From NCBI GenBank assembly GCA_913049615.1, contig CAJWZI010000110.1, positions 1 to 6,111 of the forward strand: DNA of 6,111 bases, written 5' to 3'. This document shows, piece after piece, positions 1-5,906 of the stretch. Below the pieces are notes generated by a model. It saw nothing but the letters and a program-made list of their open reading frames with translations, did not search any database and was not told the DNA's origin. The position numbers were made by a program, and so were the translations under genes. Within the stretch, counting starts at the first letter, position 1. The number at the start of each line of letters is the position of its first letter. The stretch comes from an uncultured Alphaproteobacteria bacterium. Its GTDB lineage: Bacteria > Pseudomonadota > Alphaproteobacteria > GCA-2731375.

Positions 1-1
1 C

Positions 2-925
2 TTCGAAGTGGTGGCATTCGATCGATCCTGGCATGGCGCAACCGGCGGCGCAGCGGCGGCCACCTTTTCGGGCGGCCGGCGGGGCTACGGGCCGCCCTTG
101 CCCGGGATTTTGACCCTGCCTACGCCGCACGCCTATCGTTCTCCCTTCAACAAAGGTGGCACCTATGATTGGCAGTCCGAATTCGAATTCGGCTGGGCAA
201 TGGTTGACCGACAAAGCACTGGCCAATTGGCGGCTGTGTTGGTTGAACCGATTCTTAGTTCCGGCGGTATAATCGAACTTCCGCCGGGCTATTTAGCGGC
301 CTTGAGGGACAAGGCTCACGAACGGGGAATGTTGTTAATCTTGGACGAGGCGCAAACCGGCATGGGGCGCACTGGCGATAATTTTGCCTTCGAACGAGAC
401 GGCGTAGTGCCGGATATTTTGTGTCTTTCCAAGACCTTGGGAGCTGGGTTGCCTCTTTCCGCAACCATAACTTCCGCCGCGATCGAACAGGATTGTTACG
501 ACAAGGGCTTCTTGTTCTACACCACGCATGCCGCCGATCCCCTACCGGCTGCCGTAGGCGCCAAGGTGGTGGAGATCGTACTTCGGGATCAATTGGCGCA
601 ACGGGCAGCTAAAGTTGGCGCCTACCTACAGCAGCAGTTGTCGGCTCTACAACAGCGACACGCCGCCATTGGAGATCTGCGAGGCCGAGGCCTGTTACAC
701 GGCGTGGAATTGGTACTAGACCGGCAAACCAAAACCCCGGCTACGGATTTGGGCATGAAAGTCAGCCGCCGCTGTCTCGAACTGGGCGCCTGTCTGAACA
801 TTGGTCGTCGCAACACGGCGAGCGTATTTCGAATTGCGCCGCCTCTGACTGTGAGCCGGGAAGAGATAGATCAGGCAATAGCAATATTCGACCAAGCTCT
901 CACGGAAGTTGTCGGAGCAAATTAA
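2..925 (+). CDS. dgdA: 2,2-dialkylglycine decarboxylase-like class III aminotransferase (5' truncated)
   Basis: PLP-dependent fold-type I enzyme. The family decarboxylates 2,2-dialkylglycines such as 2-aminoisobutyrate and transaminates the product with pyruvate in the cytoplasm. The frame is open through the left edge, so about 125-130 N-terminal residues are missing; 307 remain of a usual length near 430. Visible landmarks: SWHG (Trp codon 29-31) stacking on PLP; EPILSSGGIIELP, nearly diagnostic of DGD among class III enzymes; LILDEAQTG with the PLP-contacting Asp (344-346) and Gln (353-355); LSKTLGAG with the Schiff-base Lys (431-433); YTTHAADPLPAAVG, containing the Thr and Asp of the DGD alkali-metal site; and FRIAPPLT with the substrate carboxylate Arg. 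The Val of the metal-site loop in the Burkholderia enzyme is Ala here, a mild change because that ligand is a backbone carbonyl. It ends in TAA and converges on the next gene. DGD versus a related omega-amino acid aminotransferase is not proven, but the motifs favour DGD. Confidence 0.85.
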   Translation, partial: FEVVAFDRSWHGATGGAAAATFSGGRRGYGPPLPGILTLPTPHAYRSPFNKGGTYDWQSEFEFGWAMVDRQSTGQLAAVLVEPILSSGGIIELPPGYLAALRDKAHERGMLLILDEAQTGMGRTGDNFAFERDGVVPDILCLSKTLGAGLPLSATITSAAIEQDCYDKGFLFYTTHAADPLPAAVGAKVVEIVLRDQLAQRAAKVGAYLQQQLSALQQRHAAIGDLRGRGLLHGVELVLDRQTKTPATDLGMKVSRRCLELGACLNIGRRNTASVFRIAPPLTVSREEIDQAIAIFDQALTEVVGAN

Positions 926-960
926 CGTTCAGAGTGTAATCTAGCTATGGTTCTAACGTT
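924..960. terminator. weak bidirectional hairpin spanning two convergent stop codons
   Basis: AACGTT at 924-929 can pair with AACGTT at 955-960, and AGA 931-933 with TCT 952-954, leaving C930 bulged and an 18-base loop. The stem covers the TAA of the aminotransferase and the TAG of the opposing gene, where a shared terminator is expected. It is AT-rich and has no T-tract on either side, so termination activity is doubtful. Confidence 0.25.
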
Positions 961-1444
961 TATAGAGCCCCATAAGCGCTGTTTTTTCGATGGTGTTGAA
1001 GTTTAGCATGAAGCCTACCACCGCTGCTGAGGTATCCGCTTCCACTGGCAGTGCGTCCAGGCCCACTGCATGTAGGGTAAAGACATAGCGATGGGGGTGG
1101 TCACCCTCGGGCGGGCAGGGGCCGCCCCATCCGGGGGCGCCGAAGTCGGTGCGTGTTTCCAGGATGCCGTCGGGCATGCCGTCGGCGCTGGCATTCAAGC
1201 TCAATTCTGTGATGCTGGGAGGAATGTTCACCGCGACCCAATGCCAGAAGCCGCTGCCGGTAGGAGCATCCGGGTCAAAGCATGTGAGAGCAAAACTATT
1301 TGTGCCGTCGGGCGCACCAGACCATGAGAGTTGTGGTGACAAGTTCCCGCCCGCGCAGCCGAAACCATAGGCCTCAGACAATACGTGGTCATTATCTAGA
1401 TAATCACCGTCGTTGAAGCTTTTGCTGGTTAAAACGAGGGCCAT
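953..1444 (-). CDS. YbhB/YbcL family PEBP (Raf kinase inhibitor-like) protein
   Basis: 163-residue phosphatidylethanolamine-binding-protein fold, close to the 158 residues of E. coli YbhB. Signature elements from the chosen start: DPDAP (57-61), then FWHWVAVNIP (66-75) with the binding-pocket His, and GWGGPCPPEGDHPHRY (105-120), the bacterial form of the third conserved segment. No signal peptide or membrane segment is visible, so it is probably cytoplasmic. The biochemical role of bacterial PEBPs is poorly defined; small anionic ligand binding is the family-level expectation. The start is the ATG at 1444-1442: a GGGAG on the minus strand (1457-1453) lies 8 bases upstream, whereas the in-frame ATG at 1450 would be only 2 bases away and the one at 1492 has no ribosome-binding site. 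It is transcribed divergently from the AhpD-like selenoprotein gene, with which it shares about 105 bases of promoter region. The family assignment is firm, the function is not. Confidence 0.92.
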   Translation of the reverse strand: MALVLTSKSFNDGDYLDNDHVLSEAYGFGCAGGNLSPQLSWSGAPDGTNSFALTCFDPDAPTGSGFWHWVAVNIPPSITELSLNASADGMPDGILETRTDFGAPGWGGPCPPEGDHPHRYVFTLHAVGLDALPVEADTSAAVVGFMLNFNTIEKTALMGLYKR

Positions 1445-1470
1445 ATTCATTTCTCCCTGAAATTTTAAAT

Positions 1471-1502
1471 TTCCACTCCACATAGATTTCACCCATGTGG
1501 AA
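1471..1502. repeat. inverted repeat in the divergent promoter region (possible operator)
   Basis: TTCCAC (1471-1476) is the reverse complement of GTGGAA (1497-1502), and CCACAT (1478-1483) of ATGTGG (1495-1500). The overlapping palindromes sit between the divergent PEBP and AhpD-like genes, just upstream of a TATAGT box. Position and symmetry suit a dimeric regulator, but no specific regulator can be named. Confidence 0.3.
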
Positions 1503-1513
1503 TTGAATGCAAG

Positions 1514-1519
1514 TATAGT
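1514..1519 (+). promoter_or_regulatory. candidate -10 box for the AhpD-like selenoprotein gene
   Basis: TATAGT matches the sigma-70 -10 consensus at five of six positions. No convincing -35 lies 16-18 bases upstream, so an activator might be needed. Transcription would begin near 1525, downstream of the possible GTG start at 1520, which supports translation from ATG 1550 or 1553. Confidence 0.35.
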
Positions 1520-1549
1520 GTGACCTTAAATGACGAAAATGGAATTAAT

Positions 1550-2677
1550 ATGATGGAAATCAGCTATCAAAACGTCGCCTTGCCGGTGCGTGAAGATATT
1601 ACGGCTGCGCATCGGCGGACCTGGGACCGTCTGGGCCGGGCTGGCACTTGGCTGACCGGAGCGGAGCGAGTAGTAATTGCCCGGGAGGCCCGGGTGGCGT
1701 TGGACTGCAAACTATGTCGCGATCGCAGGGACGCGCTTTCGCCAAACCTGGTACAGGGCAACCATGATCACTCGGGCCGATTATCGGACATTGAGGTGGA
1801 ACAAATTCATCGCATCCGCACTGACCCGGGCCGGTTGAGCCGCGCTTGGTATCAGGGATTGCGCGATGGCGGTATGGTGGAGGAACGGTATGTTGAAACG
1901 GTAGAGGTAATCGCCATCATCGTTGCCATCGATACTTTTACTAAGGGTCTGGGACTAAAACTCTGGCCCCTGCCAACCTCACGCCCTGGCAATCCGACAA
2001 AATGCCGGCCGGTGGCAGCGCGACAGCAAATGGCTTGGGTTTCAACTTTGGACCCACAGGATGCCATTGGCACGAAAGACGAGGATTTATACGCGGGTCG
2101 TCCCACGGCGGCGCACATTTATCAGGCCATGAGCTTAGTACCGAACTCGGTTAAAAGTTTCTTTGATTTGGTAGTGAACCAATACCTGCCGCCACAGGCT
2201 ATGACCGATTTCGACAACGAATACCGCGCCATCAGCCATGCCCAGATTGAATTGGTGGCGGGCCGTGTATCAGCTCTGAACCAGTGCGTCTATTGAACCA
2301 CTAGCCATGGGCAACTGCTCCGTGCGAGCGGTAAGAATGTTGATGGAAACTACGATCTTTCAATTATGGTAGGTGACAACGCGCCGCGCGATGGAGGGGT
2401 CGAAAACGGCGCGCGGCTGATTCGCTTTGCGACAGCAGTGCTGGGCGATGATCTAGAGGAACTGGCAGCGGCCCGTGACGACATCGTCGCTGTCATGGGC
2501 GGCGAGGCCTTGACGGATACGGCCGCTGTGGCGGCACTGTTCAACGCCATCGACCGGGTCGCCGATTCCACGGGTATTCCCTTGGAAGACGTGAAGGCTG
2601 AGGCCACGGCCGATTTTAGATCGGCTATTGGCATTAATGACTTTGCAGCCGCGTCGGAAAAGGGGCGGAGCGTATAA
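1550..2677 (+). CDS. AhpD-related selenoprotein with in-frame TGA (Sec) in a CxxU active site
   Basis: Read as one gene, 375 residues with TGA 2294-2296 (codon 249) as selenocysteine; read conventionally it breaks in two at that codon. The frame is identical on both sides, and 2297-2365 is free of stops. Around the TGA the protein reads C246-V-Y-U249-T-T-S-H253, the AhpD CxxCxxxH active site with Sec for the second Cys. Glu234 sits 12 residues before C246, the same spacing as the proton-relay Glu in Mycobacterium AhpD. The sequence after Sec has the AhpD-type helical pattern (RLIRFATAVLG, VAALFNAIDRVADSTGIPLED). The N-terminal half is a second AhpD/CMD-like unit: LTGAERVVIAREAR leads into C53-K-L-C56, but the His four residues after the last Cys is Arg. 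Expected role: cytoplasmic thiol-dependent peroxidase or disulfide reductase. I recall database families named alkylhydroperoxidase-related (seleno)protein that fit. Start: GGA (1541-1543) is 6 bases from ATG 1550; ATG 1553 is equally possible. It ends in TAA. Confidence 0.85.
2294..2335 (+). promoter_or_regulatory. UGA selenocysteine codon and candidate bacterial SECIS hairpin
   Basis: TGA at 2294-2296 is followed by a hairpin: ACTGCTC (2314-2320) pairs with GAGCGGT (2326-2332), seven pairs including one T-G wobble, closing the 5-base loop CGTGC (2321-2325). C2312-G2335 could extend it across a small internal loop. Bacterial SECIS elements lie inside the coding region just after the UGA, with a short apical loop carrying a G at loop position 1 or 2 and roughly 16-37 bases from the UGA. 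Here the G is at loop position 2 and the gap is 24 bases. SelB with Sec-tRNA would be the binding partner; their genes are not in the window. Confidence 0.65.
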
Positions 2678-2689
2678 TCTTTGGCGACG

Positions 2690-2734
2690 CTACAACAACT
2701 TGCGGTAGCGGTGCCAACATGGCACAAGTTGTAG
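2690..2734. repeat. long imperfect hairpin between the selenoprotein gene and mltB
   Basis: CTACAAC (2690-2696) pairs with GTTGTAG (2728-2734), and inside it GTGCC (2711-2715) pairs with GGCAC (2721-2725) around the loop AACAT. It starts 13 bases after the TAA of the upstream gene, a natural place for a terminator, but no T-tract follows on the plus strand. It could be a Rho-associated or 3'-end stabilising structure, or a 5' leader element of mltB. Confidence 0.45.
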
Positions 2735-2770
2735 AGGTAGATTGGTCCAGATGTATGGGCAAATGAAAGA

Positions 2771-3751
2771 ATGCTTGTGTTGAAATTGGCTCAATTTGTG
2801 GCCCTCATCTCTGTGCTTTTATTTTTTGCAGTGCCAGGGTCGGCAGAAGATTTTCAGATTTGGCTGGGAAAACTGCGCGTTGAGGCCGAGGGCAAAGGGA
2901 TCTCCCAGTCCGTCCTGGACGAAGCACTTGCGGGAATTCAGCCTATTCCCAGGGTCATAGAGTTGGACCGGCGACAGCCCGAATTCACGCTGACCTTCAC
3001 ACAGTATCGTGACCGTGTCGTACCGCAATCACGAATTAAGAAAGGCCGAGTCAAGTATCAAGAAAACCGCGATTTATTGGAGGAGATTGGCGGTAAGATT
3101 GGAGTGCAGCCCCGCTTCATAGTAGCCCTGTGGGGGATCGAGACGGATTTCGGCCGTGTCACCGGCGGTTTTAAGGTTATTCCCGCACTGGCCACCCTGG
3201 CCCACGACGGCCGGCGCAGCGCTTTCTTTAGAAAAGAACTGCTGAACGCCTTGCAAATTCTGCACGAGGGACACATAGCGCCTAAGGAAATGATGGGGTC
3301 GTGGGCCGGTGCCATGGGGCAAAGTCAGTTCATGCCGTCCTCGTTCTTGGCGCACGCAGTGGATTATGATGGGGACGGTCGGCGGGATATTTGGACTACG
3401 CGGCCGGATGTTTTCGCCTCGGCCGCCAATTATTTAGCAAAATCCGGTTGGCGGGCGGATCAGACTTGGGGACGGGAAGTGAAGTTGCCCCGCGACTTCG
3501 ATTTCGCACTAGCAGACCTCAAAGTTCGCAAACCTATCGGCGGATGGCAGGCTTTGGGTGTGCGTCAACCAGACGGCGGTGACCTGCCAACCCGGCAGCT
3601 TTCCGCCTCCATTGTATTGCCTGAGAAAGGCAAAATGTCGCCCGCGTATCTGGTCTACAGCAATTACCGCACCACATTGCGGTGGAACCGTTCCACCTAT
3701 TTTGCACTGGCGGTTGGGCTTTTGTCCGACGGTATCGGTGCAGGCGAATAG
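2771..3751 (+). CDS. mltB: periplasmic lytic murein transglycosylase, MltB family (GH103)
   Basis: 326 residues. It cleaves the MurNAc-GlcNAc bond of peptidoglycan non-hydrolytically, leaving 1,6-anhydro-MurNAc ends. Residues 1-25 form a Sec signal peptide (Lys5, hydrophobic core 8-21, cleavage after PGSA). There is no lipobox Cys, so unlike E. coli MltB the product should be soluble in the periplasm. The GH103/SLT_2 domain fills the rest: FIVALWGIETDFGR holds the catalytic Glu124, followed by GSWAGAMGQSQFMPSSF (176-192) and DYDGDGRRDIW (198-208), matching the EF-hand-like calcium loop of Slt35. No C-terminal peptidoglycan-binding domain is present. The ATG at 2771 is favoured because it starts the signal peptide directly; the ribosome-binding site is weak (GAAAG close to the ATG). 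Only 11 bases separate its TAG from the rlpA-like start, so the two are probably co-transcribed. Confidence 0.93.
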   Translation: MLVLKLAQFVALISVLLFFAVPGSAEDFQIWLGKLRVEAEGKGISQSVLDEALAGIQPIPRVIELDRRQPEFTLTFTQYRDRVVPQSRIKKGRVKYQENRDLLEEIGGKIGVQPRFIVALWGIETDFGRVTGGFKVIPALATLAHDGRRSAFFRKELLNALQILHEGHIAPKEMMGSWAGAMGQSQFMPSSFLAHAVDYDGDGRRDIWTTRPDVFASAANYLAKSGWRADQTWGREVKLPRDFDFALADLKVRKPIGGWQALGVRQPDGGDLPTRQLSASIVLPEKGKMSPAYLVYSNYRTTLRWNRSTYFALAVGLLSDGIGAGE

Positions 3752-3762
3752 GGGGCAGGGCA

Positions 3763-4722
3763 ATGGGCTGTAAGAGGATCATCCGTCTTGTTCTTTTGGG
3801 TTGGGCGGGGGTGTCACTGATGGCCTGCGCCGAAAGTCAGTTGGCCGTGCACGTGGTGAAGAAGATCAGCCAGGCTACGGCGAAAAAGCCAGCTCCGACG
3901 GCGGGCATTTACAAGGTGGGTAAGCCCTATCAGGTGAAAAGTGTTTGGTATTACCCGAGCGAAGATGCTCAGTATGACAGAACTGGCATTGCCTCGTGGT
4001 ATGGAAAACCTTTCCACGGCCGTCGTACGGCAAACGGCGAAATTTATGACATGAATGCCCTGACGGCGGCCCACAAAACGTTGCCCATGCCGGTGCGGGT
4101 GCAGGTGACTAATTTGGAGAACGGTCGTTCCCTGGTGCTGAAGGTGAATGACCGCGGCCCGTTCGTTAATGGGCGCATCATAGATGTGTCCCGCCGGGCG
4201 GCACAATTGCTGGGATTTTTTAGACAAGGCACGGCGAAGGTGCGGGTGACGATTATAGATCAGCCCAGGGGCCTAGTCGTGGTTAAGCGGGTGCCCACGC
4301 CAGAGGAGCAAAAGAGGGCCCTGCCGGCACTGCCTAGGGGCGACGTCACGGTTCAGACTCTGCCGCCGCCATCGGGTGTTAAGCAATCCAAGCCACCGGG
4401 CAGCACCAAGGCGCTGGTGCGAGTTGCCTCGGCAGCCCCGCTTGGCGCCGCACCGGCGGTTACGGGTCGGGTAACACAGCAGCCTGTGGGACCATCGAGC
4501 ATATTTATTCAAGCCGGCGCCTTCGCCCTGGCCAAGAACGCCAACAAACTGCGTGCCCGTCTTTCTTACATCGGACTGTCGAGTATCACCAATGTGTTCA
4601 TCAAGGGGCAGGAGATGTTCCGCGTCCGCATGGGGCCTCTCAATTCTGTTGAGACGGCCGACAAAGTTTTGCAGCAGATCCTAGATAGCGGCATCACAAA
4701 CGCTCAGATAATAGTCGAATAA
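3763..4722 (+). CDS. rlpA: septal ring lytic transglycosylase RlpA-like lipoprotein with SPOR domain
   Basis: 319 residues. RlpA proteins bind denuded glycan at the septum through SPOR and, in Pseudomonas, cleave naked glycan strands. The start is ATG 3763: it gives a lipoprotein signal (basic KR, hydrophobic 6-19, lipobox L-M-A-C22) and has GGGGG (3751-3755) 7 bases upstream; the longer in-frame start at 3682 would overlap mltB. Residue +2 after Cys22 is Ala, predicting outer-membrane sorting. The double-psi beta-barrel domain (about 74-165) reads GIASWYG, TANGE, LTAAHKTLP and VNDRGPF, retaining the Glu (93), His (104) and Asp (130) that correspond to residues needed for activity in P. aeruginosa RlpA. 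A Pro/Ala-rich linker (about 175-243) leads to the SPOR domain (about 245-319, beginning SIFIQAGAFA, with MFRVRMGPL). It is second in the mltB-rlpA unit. A D-Ala-D-Ala carboxypeptidase gene often follows such pairs in alphaproteobacteria, but none does here. Confidence 0.93.
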   Translation: MGCKRIIRLVLLGWAGVSLMACAESQLAVHVVKKISQATAKKPAPTAGIYKVGKPYQVKSVWYYPSEDAQYDRTGIASWYGKPFHGRRTANGEIYDMNALTAAHKTLPMPVRVQVTNLENGRSLVLKVNDRGPFVNGRIIDVSRRAAQLLGFFRQGTAKVRVTIIDQPRGLVVVKRVPTPEEQKRALPALPRGDVTVQTLPPPSGVKQSKPPGSTKALVRVASAAPLGAAPAVTGRVTQQPVGPSSIFIQAGAFALAKNANKLRARLSYIGLSSITNVFIKGQEMFRVRMGPLNSVETADKVLQQILDSGITNAQIIVE

Positions 4723-4732
4723 CACCACTAGC

Positions 4733-4756
4733 AAAAAAGGACCGCGTGGTGCGGTC
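4733..4756 (-). terminator. intrinsic terminator on the minus strand
   Basis: Read on the minus strand, GACCGC (4756-4751), loop ACCAC, GCGGTC (4745-4740), then C and six T (4738-4733) make a textbook Rho-independent terminator. On the plus strand the six A precede the hairpin and no T-run follows, so it is poorly placed to terminate mltB-rlpA. An alternative plus-strand stem, ACCGCG (4741-4746) with CGCGGT (4762-4767), has only a weak TTT after it. No convincing minus-strand protein gene lies upstream of it. Confidence 0.6.
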
Positions 4757-4925
4757 GGGGCCGCGGTAGTTTATGCAGTGCTGGTTTTGTAGAGGGGCGA
4801 GAAACGTGGACTTGAGTGGTATTAGTTTTACCTGCGGTGAAGTAAAACATGGGTTTCACGTAATGCCTTCTTGTTGGACTACCGTGGCGAATTCGTATCC
4901 GAACTACGGCGTGTGGGATAGTTGG
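4733..4925 (-). ncRNA. candidate minus-strand small RNA in the rlpA-phzF intergenic region
   Basis: The 285 bases between rlpA and phzF carry no convincing protein gene but several hairpins: CCGT/ACGG enclosing TTCG/CGAA (4882-4909), a perfect GTTTTAC/GTAAAAC stem (4825-4831 with 4842-4848), and the minus-strand terminator above. A minus-strand transcript starting in the AT-rich block near 4920-4980 and ending at the T-tract would be roughly 190-240 bases. The left boundary is set by the terminator; the right boundary is a guess, and no clean sigma-70 promoter was found. It does not match tmRNA, SRP RNA or RNase P RNA as I know them. Confidence 0.25.
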
Positions 4926-4942
4926 GATAAAATATTGTAAAG

Positions 4943-5011
4943 ATGACAACAGGAAAAATGACACTAACAATTAGGTCAATCATAGAGACGAATTCGAGGC
5001 AATCTGGTTGA
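4943..5011 (+). CDS. possible 22-codon leader ORF overlapping the phzF start
   Basis: ATG 4943 opens a 22-residue frame ending at TGA 5009-5011, sharing the tetranucleotide TTGA with the phzF TTG start (5008-5010), an arrangement typical of translational coupling. An internal ATG at 4958 has AGGA (4951-4954) just upstream. The peptide is not recognised. If translated, ribosomes would open the hairpin over the phzF start. The ORF is short enough to occur by chance. Confidence 0.2.
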   Translation: MTTGKMTLTIRSIIETNSRQSG

Positions 5012-5017
5012 TTGACC
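4974..5017 (+). promoter_or_regulatory. 9-bp perfect inverted repeat enclosing the phzF ribosome-binding site and start codon
   Basis: GGTCAATCA (4974-4982) is the exact reverse complement of TGATTGACC (5009-5017). In RNA this stem would place the Shine-Dalgarno GAGG (4996-4999) in a 26-base loop and tie up two bases of the TTG start (5008-5010) in the stem; AGA 4984-4986 with TCT 5003-5005 could tighten it. It could limit phzF initiation, or as DNA serve as an operator with a wide spacer. Confidence 0.5.
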
Positions 5018-5832
5018 CCATTACTGGGTATACTACCTTGCAAATTCCAATTTATCAGATAGATGCCTTTACCGAGACCCTCTTCGGCGGTAACCCAGCA
5101 GCTGTTTGTCCCTTGGAACGTTGGCTGGACGACGATGTACTGCAGTCAATCGCTTCGGAAAATAACCTGTCCGAGACGGCATTTTTTGTAGCAGAGGGCG
5201 CGGGATTTCGTCTGCGCTGGTTCACACCGTCGGTGGAGGTCGATTTGTGCGGGCACGCTACTTTGGCGGCGGGCTACGTAATTCTCAACCATCTGATGCT
5301 TCTGAGCCGGGAAGTGGCATTCGAGACCCGTTCGGGCACCTTGAATGTTCGGCGTAACGGCAAGGGCCTTACTATGGACTTTCCCGCCCTGCCTCCAGGC
5401 GAGGTATTTGCGCCGGAGATTGCAATTTTGGAAGCAATGGGTTTGGCGCCACAGCTGTGTATGAGAATTCGCGAATTGCACGGCTCGCCTTATATTTTTC
5501 TGGTCTATGAGGCCCAAAGCCAAGTCGCTGGTCTGAAGCCAGCATACTCAAGCCTGCACGCTAATGTGATTGCCACGGCGCCGGGAGATAATGTGGATTT
5601 TGTTTCTCGCTTTTTTGCACCGATGGCAGGTATCGACGAGGATCCTGTGACGGGTTCGGCTCACTGCACTCTGGTGCCTTATTGGGCCGAACGCCTGGGA
5701 AAAACTGAATTGACGGCACGGCAGATTTCCAAGCGTGGTGGTGACGTGAGTTGCAAGATTGAAGGCGACAGGGTCATTCTGGGAGGCAAATGCGCATTCT
5801 ATATGGAAGGGCGGATCCATGTGCCTGACTAA
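5008..5832 (+). CDS. PhzF family isomerase/epimerase
   Basis: 274 residues with the two-lobed diaminopimelate-epimerase-like fold of PhzF proteins. Conserved features: YQIDAFTETLFGGNPAAV at 16-33; NLSETAFF with the catalytic Glu56; DLCGHATLAAGYV with His83; and the second-lobe DEDPVTGSAHC (210-220) with Asp212, Ser217 and His219. PhzF itself isomerises trans-2,3-dihydro-3-hydroxyanthranilate in phenazine synthesis, but the other phenazine genes are absent here and most family members act on unidentified substrates, so a phenazine role should not be assumed. No signal peptide; cytoplasmic. The start is TTG 5008, with GAGG 8 bases upstream. A second in-frame TTG at 5038 would give MQIPIYQIDAF, where many homologues begin, but it lacks a clear ribosome-binding site. 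A perfect inverted repeat covers the 5008 start. It ends in TAA. Confidence 0.92.
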   Translation: MIDPITGYTTLQIPIYQIDAFTETLFGGNPAAVCPLERWLDDDVLQSIASENNLSETAFFVAEGAGFRLRWFTPSVEVDLCGHATLAAGYVILNHLMLLSREVAFETRSGTLNVRRNGKGLTMDFPALPPGEVFAPEIAILEAMGLAPQLCMRIRELHGSPYIFLVYEAQSQVAGLKPAYSSLHANVIATAPGDNVDFVSRFFAPMAGIDEDPVTGSAHCTLVPYWAERLGKTELTARQISKRGGDVSCKIEGDRVILGGKCAFYMEGRIHVPD

Positions 5833-5906
5833 TTGTTCTGCTCTGAATTGGCGGCTTCAAAGATTATGAAGGCAGGCTAATACGCCCGGACGACGTTGCA
5901 TAATTA

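Noticed and set aside
180..191. Tandem GAATTC sequences, with more copies near 2935, 2981, 4889 and 4990
   Set aside because: Short palindromes at unrelated places, mostly inside genes; no spacing pattern to suggest a functional repeat.
1520..1549. GTG 1520 as the start of the selenoprotein gene
   Set aside because: It would lie upstream of or at the transcription start implied by TATAGT 1514-1519, has no ribosome-binding site, and adds a non-conserved-looking ten-residue extension.
2294..2296. TGA as a genuine stop, with a separate gene starting at ATG 2366
   Set aside because: The 2297-2365 stretch is open and encodes the expected AhpD active-site His; ATG 2366 has no ribosome-binding site, and the split would cut the domain through its catalytic motif.
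2294..2296. TGA as Trp (altered code) or a pseudogene mutation
   Set aside because: All other Trp codons are TGG and no other in-frame TGA occurs; the rest of the gene is intact and the TGA falls exactly at the catalytic Cys position.
2350..2727. 125-codon minus-strand ORF opposite the selenoprotein C-terminus
   Set aside because: Ser/Ala-rich shadow frame of a GC-rich coding region with no domain signal.
3682..3762. N-terminal extension of the rlpA-like gene
   Set aside because: It overlaps the 3' end of mltB and would bury the lipoprotein signal; ATG 3763 has a good ribosome-binding site.
3814..4227. 137-codon minus-strand ORF opposite rlpA
   Set aside because: Lies wholly opposite the conserved RlpA barrel domain; His/Arg-rich shadow translation.
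4728..4970. 80-codon minus-strand ORF in the intergenic region
   Set aside because: Its composition is unlike a protein, it runs through the terminator hairpin and stops just past it, and it has no recognisable domain.
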